From Bacteroidota bacterium (GTDB lineage: Bacteria > Bacteroidota > Rhodothermia > Rhodothermales > UBA10348): a stretch of DNA of 6,017 nt. A program made the translations under genes and the position numbers. The notes beneath the pieces were generated by a model that ran no database searches, was not told where the DNA came from, and saw only the letters and a program-made list of their open reading frames with translations. The stretch spans positions 1 through 6,017 of the forward strand of contig SMXL01000039.1 of assembly GCA_004356385.1 (NCBI GenBank), given 5' to 3'. Below are positions 1-6,017 of this stretch, in pieces; within the stretch, counting starts at the first letter, position 1, and the number at the start of each line of letters is the position of its first letter.

Positions 1-496
1 CCGCGAGTTTGATCAGAAACCCAAGTCTCGCATCCGAACGCGTCAGGCTCCTGATTGCGACGTTTGGATCGAAGGGTAAGTCGGTCGAATGTCTTTTCAA
101 TGACTGGTCAGCGCGGTTCGAATGTCAGCAATTCCGCCACAAGGCATAAAAGGTACGCCCCTCGAAGGCCACATATCAGACTTGCATGGTCGTCGCGAGG
201 CCGGGTGCGCCTCCTCTTCACCAAAATCATCCCTCTTGTTGTATTCAGACGCGAAGAAACGCTCTACGAGGAAAGGTCATTCCGGCAGAGGCTAGAGGCT
301 ACGGAAGGAAGCATGAGGCACCCGAGAGATTGCAGGACGTCTTTATTTGTCCATCAAGACGGTTGAGTCGTATCGAGCACGAATCAGGAGTCAATTGAAC
401 CTGAGCAATGCTGCCGAACGTATGTATCACCCCCTTCAACGGGTTGAGAGCGAGGCGGGAAAGGTCAACGTCCTAAATTCAATCTGACGCCAACGG
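1..496. other. No supportable gene; left-edge and intergenic sequence
   Basis: I find no convincing gene in this stretch of almost 500 bases. The longest plus-strand frame runs from a TTG at 55 to 366 (103 codons). It is very rich in arginine and serine, has no ribosome binding site and resembles no family I know. Several short frames are open at the left edge, including plus-strand 3-149 and two minus-strand frames that begin after stops near 110-140. The edge could therefore contain the last codons of an upstream gene or the first codons of a leftward one, but none has a convincing start or motif. No tRNA fold, terminator with a T-run, or long repeat was seen. It may be an intergenic region, an eroded gene, or hold an unrecognised small RNA. 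Confidence 0.5.
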
Positions 497-1246
497 CTAG
501 CCGTCTTGATCCACTTTTTCGATTAGATCGACCCGGAATAGTAAAACCGCGAACGGAGGGATTACTCCGGAGAGGTCTCCGAACTCACCATAAGCTAGAA
601 CGGGGGGGATCGTAAGAGAGCGCACACCTTCAACGCGCATTCCGTCAACACCTTCATGAAGCCCAGGAATGATGAACTCGGTTCCTATCGTGAATTCCAG
701 ATAGGAATCGGGGACCGAGGCGTCCACAATGACACGATTTTGAAGAGCTACTGTGTACTCAATACGGACTCGATCGCCCTCCATCACTTCGTCACCCGAA
801 CCGAGCTCCAAATCTTCAATCAGAACGAAGTCCAGGATATCTTCAACCGTTACCTCGAAAATGACATCCGCATTTTTGGGGACCGGGCAATCATTATCGG
901 TCACGCAAAACCCGTTCCTCCCAAATGCGAGATGCGACGGAATCTCAATTCGTCGAATTCCTCCTACTCGCATACCAGGAATCCCTTGATCAAGCCCAAG
1001 AATCACATTGTTAGCGCCGGGTGTAAAGATGAGATTCTCTCCACGTAGCTCGGATGAGTCGAAAACTGTACCGTCTTCGAGCATACCGACGTACGAAACA
1101 ATGATGGTGATCCCGTTTTCGATAAGTTCGCCGGTGCCGACCGAGATGTCCTGAATAACCAGGTCACCGTCATCGCCTCCACCATTCGAGGAGTCACAGC
1201 CGGAAAGAAGCACGAACGGGATAAGGAGAAAACAAAGGAGACTCAT
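497..1246 (-). CDS. Lipoprotein with two tandem FKBP-type peptidyl-prolyl isomerase domains
   Basis: Predicted envelope lipoprotein of 249 residues that catalyses cis-trans isomerisation of prolyl bonds or acts as a folding chaperone. I start it at the ATG at 1246, because a hydrophobic signal peptide and lipobox (L14-S-G-C17) follow directly. The frame is open 58 codons further upstream, but that part looks non-coding. The n-region has no basic residue and the site before the ATG is only AGG at 11 bases, so the start is not certain. After a Gly/Asp-rich linker, domain 1 covers about 29-138 and domain 2 about 139-246. Counterparts of the FKBP12 pocket are visible. In domain 1 they are Y52, F62-D63, F74, V81-I82, F108 and F130. 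In domain 2 they are Y164, V174-D175, F185, I192-I193, Y219 and F237. Leucine (85 and 196) replaces the pocket tryptophan in both. V174 replaces the usual Phe in domain 2, so that domain may be weaker or mainly structural. C114 and C120 flank an extended loop in domain 1. The gene lies 221 bases downstream of mdh on the same strand. Confidence 0.9.
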   Translation of the reverse strand: MSLLCFLLIPFVLLSGCDSSNGGGDDGDLVIQDISVGTGELIENGITIIVSYVGMLEDGTVFDSSELRGENLIFTPGANNVILGLDQGIPGMRVGGIRRIEIPSHLAFGRNGFCVTDNDCPVPKNADVIFEVTVEDILDFVLIEDLELGSGDEVMEGDRVRIEYTVALQNRVIVDASVPDSYLEFTIGTEFIIPGLHEGVDGMRVEGVRSLTIPPVLAYGEFGDLSGVIPPFAVLLFRVDLIEKVDQDG

Positions 1247-1302
1247 AATAAATGATACCTGAATTTCCAGAAGAGCCGTCAATAATTTTTTCTTAACAGG
1301 CT

Positions 1303-1314
1303 TTGACTGGTCAA
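1303..1314. promoter_or_regulatory. Short inverted repeat upstream of the FKBP gene
   Basis: TTGAC-TG-GTCAA is a perfect 5+5 inverted repeat in the non-coding gap between mdh and the FKBP lipoprotein gene, 57 bases before the latter's start codon. On the minus strand the same pentamer TTGAC recurs at 1342-1338 and 1282-1278, and these could also be read as -35-like elements. No clean -10 box is placed correctly for any of them. One candidate TATCAT lies 19 bases after the last TTGACG, but it would put transcription start on the ATG itself. It is a possible operator or promoter region, and a palindrome this short can arise by chance. Confidence 0.2.
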
Positions 1315-1467
1315 CATCGAGTGGTCGAAATCGACACGTCAACAGCCGAGCACAGTGTGACGCGGTAAACGCAGGATGAATCCAGATGATTCGGATCCAA
1401 AGGGCAGAAAAAATGCCCACAAATAAGAACCGGAACTTCCTATTCGGTGATTCGATCGATTAACGCA

Positions 1468-2400
1468 CTACGAGGCCTGTATTCTTTCCAGTGCCGCCAG
1501 GTTATCGCGAACGTGCTGTGCAGAGTTGGCCATCAGTTCCAGTTCGGGTTCGTCCAATGAAACCTCTATGATTTCCTCAATGCCGTTCTTGCCAAGGCGT
1601 GTTGGGACGCCAATAAAAATACCCTCTTGTCGGTACTGACCTGTCAGCCATGCCGCGCACGGCAGCACCCGTCCTGAGTCTTTAACGACCGATTCAACCA
1701 TTTGCGCCGCAGCTGCACCGGGAGCATACCAGGCCGACGTCCCTTCCAATTTTACGATCTCCCCACCACCGAATTTGGTACGCTCTACAATCGAATCGAT
1801 TTTCTCCGCGTCCATTATTTCCGGGAGTGGGATTCCACCGACGGTCGTGTACCTGGGCAGAGGTACCATCGTATCTCCGTGTCCTCCCATGAGCAAAGCT
1901 TGGATGTCCTTTACAGACACCCCCAGTTCCATGGAAATAAATGCCCGAAATCTTGCCGTATCCAGAATGCCCGCCATACCCATGACTCGCTGACTGGGAA
2001 AGCCGCTCGTCATGTAAGCGACGTACGTCATTACATCGAGCGGATTCGAGACCACGATGATGATCGCATTTGGACTCTTGGTTACGAATTGTTCAGTCAC
2101 TGATTTGACAATCGATGCATTTTTGGCAAGCAAATCGTCTCGGCTCATCCCTGGTTTTCGTGGGAGCCCGGCCGTGATTACGCAGATGTTGGAGTTTGCA
2201 GTATCGTCGTAGTCATTCGTGCCTGTTACCCTTGTGTCGAACAAGTGAATTGAAGCCGACTGTTGGATGTCCAACGCCTTTCCTTGAGGGAGTCCCTCAA
2301 CGATATCAATCAACACAACTTCGTCAACCATGTCTTTGTGGGCTACACATTCTGCGACCGTCGCGCCCACATTTCCTGCCCCGACTACCGTGACTCTCAT
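1468..2400 (-). CDS. mdh: Malate dehydrogenase (NAD-dependent, LDH-like type)
   Basis: Cytoplasmic enzyme of the citric acid cycle that interconverts malate and oxaloacetate with NAD. The 310-residue length is normal for the lactate-dehydrogenase-like MDH group. The Rossmann glycine motif G7-A-G-N-V-G12 opens the protein, and D32 at the end of the second strand points to NAD rather than NADP. The mobile loop reads L79-P-R-K-P-G-M-S-R87. Arg81 is the residue that separates malate from lactate dehydrogenases (which have Gln there), and R87 is the second loop arginine. N119, D147, R150 and catalytic H174 (in G172-G-H-G-D) complete the active site, so the enzyme looks fully functional. I chose the ATG at 2400 over an in-frame TTG at 2412 because a strong Shine-Dalgarno site sits just before it and the glycine motif then falls at the normal distance from the N-terminus. 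From memory, the sequence is closest to Salinibacter/Rhodothermus enzymes. It is divergent from the phosphatase run and upstream of the FKBP gene. Confidence 0.97.
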   Translation of the reverse strand: MRVTVVGAGNVGATVAECVAHKDMVDEVVLIDIVEGLPQGKALDIQQSASIHLFDTRVTGTNDYDDTANSNICVITAGLPRKPGMSRDDLLAKNASIVKSVTEQFVTKSPNAIIIVVSNPLDVMTYVAYMTSGFPSQRVMGMAGILDTARFRAFISMELGVSVKDIQALLMGGHGDTMVPLPRYTTVGGIPLPEIMDAEKIDSIVERTKFGGGEIVKLEGTSAWYAPGAAAAQMVESVVKDSGRVLPCAAWLTGQYRQEGIFIGVPTRLGKNGIEEIIEVSLDEPELELMANSAQHVRDNLAALERIQAS

Positions 2401-2404
2401 TATA

Positions 2405-2410
2405 TCCTCC
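2405..2410 (-). promoter_or_regulatory. Strong ribosome binding site for mdh
   Basis: On the minus strand GGAGGA stands four bases before the ATG at 2400. It is the only strong Shine-Dalgarno sequence before any gene in the window and it decides the mdh start. The TTG at 2412-2410 overlaps this site and is therefore unlikely to be the start. Confidence 0.8.
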
Positions 2411-2611
2411 AAAATTATAATCGATTTCTTGCTCTGATTGCCATGTTACGAAGGAATCAGCCTTCATTGAATCCCCAGAGCCCTGGGTGTTGCCAATATT
2501 CTGTCAAATCCGACCGATCCAATTCGTTGGCACCACATGGGTTGAAAACGTCGATTCGGGATGCGATTTCTTTCCTGCGATGAAAGTCGCCCGATGTTAT
2601 CATACGCGTAT

Positions 2612-2676
2612 TGATCACAAAGAATGATCTAGAATGATGATCAGTTTGGCTGATCAAATACCATGATCAACAACGA
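2612..2676. repeat. Five phased TGATCA repeats with an exact 13-base period
   Basis: TGATCA occurs at 2612, 2638, 2651 and 2664, and TGATCT (one mismatch) at 2625. All five starts are therefore 13 bases apart. The seven-base spacers (CAAAGAA, AGAATGA, GTTTGGC, AATACCA, ACAACGA) are not conserved, so it is the hexamer and its phase that are kept, not a duplicated unit. Because TGATCA is its own reverse complement, the array reads the same on both strands and neighbouring copies could also pair as small stems with seven-base loops in RNA. The array ends 16 bases before the acid phosphatase start codon and lies in the divergent region shared with mdh. An operator bound cooperatively by a regulator, or an iteron-like element, are the obvious readings. 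Function is inferred; the periodicity is directly visible. Confidence 0.75.
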
Positions 2677-2689
2677 CGATTCATTATGA
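2663..2689 (+). other. Possible eight-codon leader ORF overlapping the acid phosphatase start
   Basis: An ATG at 2663 opens an eight-codon frame (MINNDDSL) whose TGA overlaps the ATG of the acid phosphatase gene as ATGA (2686-2689). This is the arrangement used for translational coupling, and the downstream start has no Shine-Dalgarno site of its own. The tiny frame has no clear site either, and its first codons lie inside the last TGATCA repeat, so chance is quite possible. Confidence 0.15.
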
Positions 2690-3558
2690 TATTCCTCTCA
2701 CGACGGTTGCTGACCGCATCTCTCCTCTTCGTTGGATGTGGAACGACAGGAGAGCTCGCAACGAATTCAACGAGTGTAGACCCGAACAGTCTCAGGCATG
2801 AACAACTACACGGACTCTTGTGGACGCAAACGGCGGTTGAGTACGCAGCTATTGCGAAGGGGGCATATGCCCTGGCAGCCCTAAGATTGGATGAGGCTCT
2901 GGTCGACACCATGTGGACGGCGTCTCTTGAGCAACGAGGGCTAGGTGGGTTTTCGTCGTTGCCACCTGCCGTTGTATTGGACGTGGATGAGACCGTCCTA
3001 GACAATTCTGCCTTCCAGGCCCGCCTGATAGAAGACGATGTGCCTTTTAGGGGTGATATCTGGAATGACTGGGTCCAGGAAGAGAAAGCTGGGGCTATTC
3101 CAGGCGCTCTCGACTTCACTCGCTTCGCAGCATCGAAAGGAGTTCATGTCGTATACCTTACCAATCGAGAAGCCGATATCGAGCAGTCCACTGAGAATAA
3201 TCTAATTGCTCTCGGATTCCCTATGAACTCAGGAGATCTTTCCGTCATCTCGAAAAGAGAACGACCCGAGTGGAGTTCGTCTAACAAAACGTTGAGGCGA
3301 GAATTCGTATCACAGAAATATCGGATTCTGTTACTCATAGGAGACAACTACGGTGACTTCACGGAAGACGCGCAAGGCTCGATCTCTGAACGTGCCCGGA
3401 GTTCAAGTACATACGATTCATATTGGGGGAAGAAATGGATCGTTTTACCGAATCCGATGTACGGTACTTGGGAAAGGGCCCTTTTCGATTACGACTTTAG
3501 CACGTCTGAAATAGAGAGACTTCGGATGAAACGGACAAGACTGAGAACCGATCGATAA
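2686..3558 (+). CDS. Class-B-type HAD acid phosphatase, lipoprotein e(P4)-like 5'-nucleotidase
   Basis: Predicted envelope lipoprotein of 290 residues that removes phosphate from nucleoside monophosphates and other organic monoesters, as the e(P4) family does in salvage of nucleosides, NAD precursors and phosphate. The signal peptide has a basic R6-R7 pair, a short hydrophobic stretch and a lipobox ending at C18 (L-F-V-G-C). Phe at -3 is slightly atypical, and S5-R-R-L-L is faintly Tat-like. HAD motif I is D99-V-D101-E-T103, with D99 the expected nucleophile and D101 the acid/base. Motif II is T159-N160, the motif III lysine is probably K201, and motif IV is G219-D-N-Y-G-D224-F. The C-terminal segment with Y246-W-G and L254-P-N-P-M-Y-G is a family signature, and the length fits. 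The ATG at 2686 lacks a Shine-Dalgarno site, but an earlier in-frame ATG is absent. It is the first gene of a three-gene run, 32 bases before the alkaline phosphatase. The exact substrate is not readable from sequence. Confidence 0.92.
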   Translation: MIFLSRRLLTASLLFVGCGTTGELATNSTSVDPNSLRHEQLHGLLWTQTAVEYAAIAKGAYALAALRLDEALVDTMWTASLEQRGLGGFSSLPPAVVLDVDETVLDNSAFQARLIEDDVPFRGDIWNDWVQEEKAGAIPGALDFTRFAASKGVHVVYLTNREADIEQSTENNLIALGFPMNSGDLSVISKRERPEWSSSNKTLRREFVSQKYRILLLIGDNYGDFTEDAQGSISERARSSSTYDSYWGKKWIVLPNPMYGTWERALFDYDFSTSEIERLRMKRTRLRTDR

Positions 3559-3590
3559 CAATAGCTTACATGAATTATTTCGAGTAATAC

Positions 3591-5024
3591 ATGAATACTA
3601 TCGTCGTTAAATCGAACTTGCTGTTAGTATTCCTGGTTGCGGTATTCGCGGCCGACCCGACGTATGCTCAAGAGGATGAGAAGCCAAAGAACCTGATCGT
3701 ATTTATCTCTGATGGTGCTGGTCCCGCCAGCTTTACTCTTGCTCGTGAATTCAAACGGTACGCGCTTAACGAGAGCGGCCTTTCTCTCGACCCGTACTTG
3801 ATCGGGACAGTTGGCACGTCTCCTGCGATCCTTCGGGTTCCCGATTCGGCCTCCGCAGCTACAGCGCTTGCATCTGGTGTTAAAACTCGGAATCGATTTG
3901 TGGCTGTAGATGTTTCTGGATTGCCGGTCGGTAACATCCTTGAATCTGCGGAAAGCAAAGGACTTTGGACAGGCATCATCTCGACTTCGGCAATTTCCGA
4001 TGCAACGCCCGCAGCATTTTCAGCCCATACGACAGACCGATACGACTATACCAACACAGCAAAACAACAATTGACAAAGGGTATCGAATTACTTTTCGGA
4101 GGGGGACGGCAGTATTTTGAACCGGTTTCGATGGGGGGGAAGAGGGAAGATCGGGTTAACCAGATAGAAGTAGCGCGCCGCCTGGGTTATCAATTCATAT
4201 CCAGCAGGACCGAACTTCTTTCCGATTTATCTCTACCTCTTTTGGGTCTGTTCGCTCCGGATCATATGGCGTATGAAATCGATAAGGCTGAAACGAACGA
4301 ACCCAGCCTCGTGGAAATGACGACTATTGCGATCGGTATGTTATCGCGCTCCGAGACGGGATTTATTCTGATAATCGAGACGGAAGGACCCGACGACGCT
4401 GGCCATTCAAACGATACCGCAGCGAATCTTCGCGAGATTCTGGCATACGACGCAGCCGTCAAAGTTGCACTCGATTACGCTCGTGATGACGGTCAAACGC
4501 TTGTTGTAGCACTTTCGGATCATGATACGGGTGGGCTTTCGCTCGGTGATTCGACGGGCGATTGGAACCCTGAGTCTTTGTACAGAATCAACTCTTCGGT
4601 CTCGGCTCTGGCGTCCATTCTCCGGAGTCGGATCGCACTGGGGGAAGATGCTGGTCAGGTTTTGCGTTTCGCTAGAGATGCCATAAGGCGCCGCTTCGAT
4701 ATTCACGGTCTTTCCGATGAGCAGAAAGACATCCTCGAGTCGACCATCGACACCTCTACCCGGTCCGACTATGTACCCGGGATGTTAACCCCGATTGAGA
4801 GTATGCTGAAGGAAGAAATTTCGAACAGAGCGAACGTAACGTGGGCGTCAACGCGTCACACGATTATCGATATCAATTTGTATGCATTTGGTCCCCAAAG
4901 CCTTGAATTCAAGGGACATTTGGATAATGCGGTCGTCGGAAGAAAACTGGCAGAAGTGATGGGACTGGATCTCGACGCTGAAACCCGACGCTTACGCTCT
5001 CAAGTCCGCGAACTTTCAGAATGA
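3591..5024 (+). CDS. Secreted alkaline phosphatase (PhoA superfamily)
   Basis: Predicted exported two-zinc/one-magnesium phosphomonoesterase of 477 residues, typical of bacterial alkaline phosphatases. A signal peptide (about 1-26, cleavage likely after T24-Y-A) directs it to the periplasm or outside. The catalytic core is complete by comparison with E. coli PhoA. D41 corresponds to D51 and the nucleophile S86, in P84-D-S-A-S, to S102. D137 and T139 match D153 and T155, R150 matches R166, and E263, D268 and H272 match E322, D327 and H331. D310-H311 match D369-H370, and H423 matches H412. Position D269 corresponds to E. coli K328, where Lys, His or Trp is usual. The helical stretch at about 335-415 sits where the family's variable crown region lies. 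The start is preceded only by a weak GAG. Its stop codon overlaps the start of the nuclease gene (ATGA), and the acid phosphatase lies 32 bases upstream, so the three genes probably share a transcript. A role in phosphate acquisition is inferred. Confidence 0.95.
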   Translation: MNTIVVKSNLLLVFLVAVFAADPTYAQEDEKPKNLIVFISDGAGPASFTLAREFKRYALNESGLSLDPYLIGTVGTSPAILRVPDSASAATALASGVKTRNRFVAVDVSGLPVGNILESAESKGLWTGIISTSAISDATPAAFSAHTTDRYDYTNTAKQQLTKGIELLFGGGRQYFEPVSMGGKREDRVNQIEVARRLGYQFISSRTELLSDLSLPLLGLFAPDHMAYEIDKAETNEPSLVEMTTIAIGMLSRSETGFILIIETEGPDDAGHSNDTAANLREILAYDAAVKVALDYARDDGQTLVVALSDHDTGGLSLGDSTGDWNPESLYRINSSVSALASILRSRIALGEDAGQVLRFARDAIRRRFDIHGLSDEQKDILESTIDTSTRSDYVPGMLTPIESMLKEEISNRANVTWASTRHTIIDINLYAFGPQSLEFKGHLDNAVVGRKLAEVMGLDLDAETRRLRSQVRELSE

Positions 5025-6017
5025 TTCCCATAGATCGACCACTTGTCATCACCGACACAGAGACGACCGGGCTCAGCCCGATTCGTAATCGTCTGATCGA
5101 AATCGGCGCGACTCGAATTGTAGACGGCGAAGAGCCCATCAGTTTCAGTCAACTCATTGATCCTGGTGAATCCATTCCTTATCGCATTACCCGATTGACC
5201 GGTATCACTTCATCTATGGTCATTGGATGTCCCGACGCTTCAGTGGTTATTCGGCAGTTTGAGAAGTTTCTCGGCGATGGAATCCTGGTTGCACACAATT
5301 TGTCTTTTGACCGGGGATTTCTGAATGCCGAGCGAGAGCGTCTCGGACTTGGCGCCATGCAGAACCCGGGCCTTTGTACGGTTCGTCTTGCGCGAAGGCT
5401 GCTCCCAGGTCTTCGTTCAAAAAGCCTTGGGAGTCTGGCCAAATTCTTTCGTATCGAGGATTACGGACGGCACCGCGCGTTTCGGGACGTCGAGATTACC
5501 CTCGAAGTGCTGAAACGACTCCTGAGTATCGCATTTCGGGAACACAGCGTCGAGTCTCTTGACGAATTGTTGGAGATGCAGACTCGGACGTATGCGAGAA
5601 TCAACCCTTTCTCGAAGCACATCGTTCAGATTCGGCGGGACATTCTCCCGGATATCCCAGGCTGCCCCGGAGTTTATCAGATGCAGGACGGCCGCGGTCA
5701 TGTACTTTACGTCGGAAAGGCAAAAAATCTTTCAAAGCGGGTGCGGAGCTACTTCAATGCCATTGAAGCCCATACGCCTCGAATAAGGCAGTTGGTCAGC
5801 AAAGTGCGAACGGTCGAGTGGACTCGAACGGCTACAGAGTTGGAAGCTCTGTTGTTGGAAGCACGAATGATTCGTGACCTGGATCCATCGTTTAATCGGG
5901 CTCAGCGAAAAACGATTCCGAGACCGTTCTTAAGGATTGCAATGGGTCATAAGTATCCAAAGATCACCGCCAATGTATTTCCTAAAGACGACGGGGCAGA
6001 ATATTATGGGCCCCTTC
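5021..6017 (+). CDS. DnaQ-like 3'-5' exonuclease fused to a UvrC/Cho-type GIY-YIG nuclease domain (3' end missing)
   Basis: Cytoplasmic nuclease, with 332 codons seen before the window ends. Residues about 6-170 form a DEDDh exonuclease like the epsilon subunit of DNA polymerase III: T11-D12-T-E14-T-T-G (Exo I), H92-N-L-S-F-D97 (Exo II) and H151-R-A-F-R-D156 (Exo III), with all acidic residues and the histidine present. A linker of about 35 residues leads to a GIY-YIG domain (about 208-295). It shows G217-V-Y219, Y230-V-G232-K, R240 and E280 in the E275-A-L-L-L-E-A segment, followed by F291-N292, all as in the N-terminal half of UvrC, which cuts 3' of DNA lesions. Such fusions are known, for example in mycobacteria. 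An accessory nucleotide-excision or Cho-like role is inferred. Whether the C-terminal RNase-H-like nuclease of UvrC follows cannot be seen. The ATG overlaps the alkaline phosphatase stop by four bases and has no Shine-Dalgarno site, which suggests translational coupling. Confidence 0.93.
   Translation, partial: MIPIDRPLVITDTETTGLSPIRNRLIEIGATRIVDGEEPISFSQLIDPGESIPYRITRLTGITSSMVIGCPDASVVIRQFEKFLGDGILVAHNLSFDRGFLNAERERLGLGAMQNPGLCTVRLARRLLPGLRSKSLGSLAKFFRIEDYGRHRAFRDVEITLEVLKRLLSIAFREHSVESLDELLEMQTRTYARINPFSKHIVQIRRDILPDIPGCPGVYQMQDGRGHVLYVGKAKNLSKRVRSYFNAIEAHTPRIRQLVSKVRTVEWTRTATELEALLLEARMIRDLDPSFNRAQRKTIPRPFLRIAMGHKYPKITANVFPKDDGAEYYGPL

Noticed and set aside
112..139. GGTTCGAAT resembling a tRNA T-loop, followed by a CCA
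   Set aside because: The bases after the loop do not pair with those before it, and no anticodon or D-arm can be folded at the right distance.
268..277. GAGGAAAGG resembling the conserved GAGGAAAGU element of bacterial RNase P RNA
   Set aside because: The following bases do not continue the conserved element and no matching downstream core was recognised within the window's free space.
1402..1418. GGGCA/TGCCC hairpin 50 bases after mdh, as a terminator
   Set aside because: The stem is only five pairs, and on the minus strand most of the T-run lies in the loop, with only three T bases after the stem. This is too weak to call a Rho-independent terminator.
1247..1420. 58-codon in-frame extension upstream of the FKBP lipoprotein start
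   Set aside because: It would bury the lipoprotein signal peptide and lipobox in the middle of the protein, has no ribosome site and no domain-like sequence. The ATG at 1246 gives a normal lipoprotein start.
2410..2419. TATAAT and TAnnTTTG-like promoter box directly before the mdh start
   Set aside because: Both motifs read well on the minus strand, but they abut or overlap the Shine-Dalgarno site, so transcription would begin at or after the ribosome site. No matching -35 box lies upstream. This is probably just A/T-rich leader sequence.
2474..2487. CCCAG-AGCC-CTGGG hairpin in the divergent intergenic region
   Set aside because: It is only a five-pair stem with no T-run on either strand and no regulatory partner visible.
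2457..2657. 66-codon minus-strand frame in the divergent intergenic region
   Set aside because: It starts with TTG, lacks a ribosome site, resembles no family and runs through the phased TGATCA array, which better explains that sequence.
4133..4139. Runs of seven G in the alkaline phosphatase gene (4133-4139) and, on the plus strand, in the FKBP gene (602-608) as possible phase-variation tracts
   Set aside because: Seven-base runs are short for slippage switches, both encode ordinary Gly-Gly or Pro-Pro pairs in intact frames, and neither is near a start codon.

Overview
The window carries five protein genes in two divergent blocks around a 285-base intergenic region. The best guess at the host is an uncultured relative of the Rhodothermota/Bacteroidota (Salinibacter- or Rhodothermus-like). 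That guess rests on the lactate-dehydrogenase-like malate dehydrogenase, on lipoprotein-rich secreted proteins, on weak or absent Shine-Dalgarno sites for most genes, and on an exonuclease fused to a UvrC-type GIY-YIG domain. It is inferred from remembered protein resemblance, not from a search, and is only moderately secure.

Layout: bases 1-496 hold no gene I can support. On the minus strand, reading right to left from the centre, are mdh (2400-1468, malate dehydrogenase) and then a lipoprotein with two tandem FKBP-type prolyl isomerase domains (1246-497). On the plus strand, reading right from the centre, is a compact three-gene run. It starts with a class-B/e(P4)-family HAD acid phosphatase lipoprotein (2686-3558), continues with a secreted alkaline phosphatase of the PhoA superfamily (3591-5024), and ends with a DnaQ-like 3'-5' exonuclease/GIY-YIG fusion (5021 to the window edge, incomplete). 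The gaps are 32 bases and then a 4-base ATGA overlap, so the three genes are probably co-transcribed.

How the genes may fit together: the two phosphatases are both predicted to act outside the cytoplasm and both release phosphate from organic monoesters, so phosphate or nucleotide salvage is the natural reading. The nuclease is predicted to be cytoplasmic and would normally be assigned to DNA repair, so its tight coupling to the phosphatase genes is unexplained. The malate dehydrogenase (citric acid cycle) and the FKBP lipoprotein (envelope protein folding) look like ordinary housekeeping neighbours.

The most unusual non-coding signal is an array of five TGATCA-type hexamers spaced exactly 13 bases apart (2612-2669), ending 16 bases before the acid phosphatase start codon. 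It looks like a multi-site operator or iteron-like array. I saw no transposon, CRISPR array, tRNA or rRNA.
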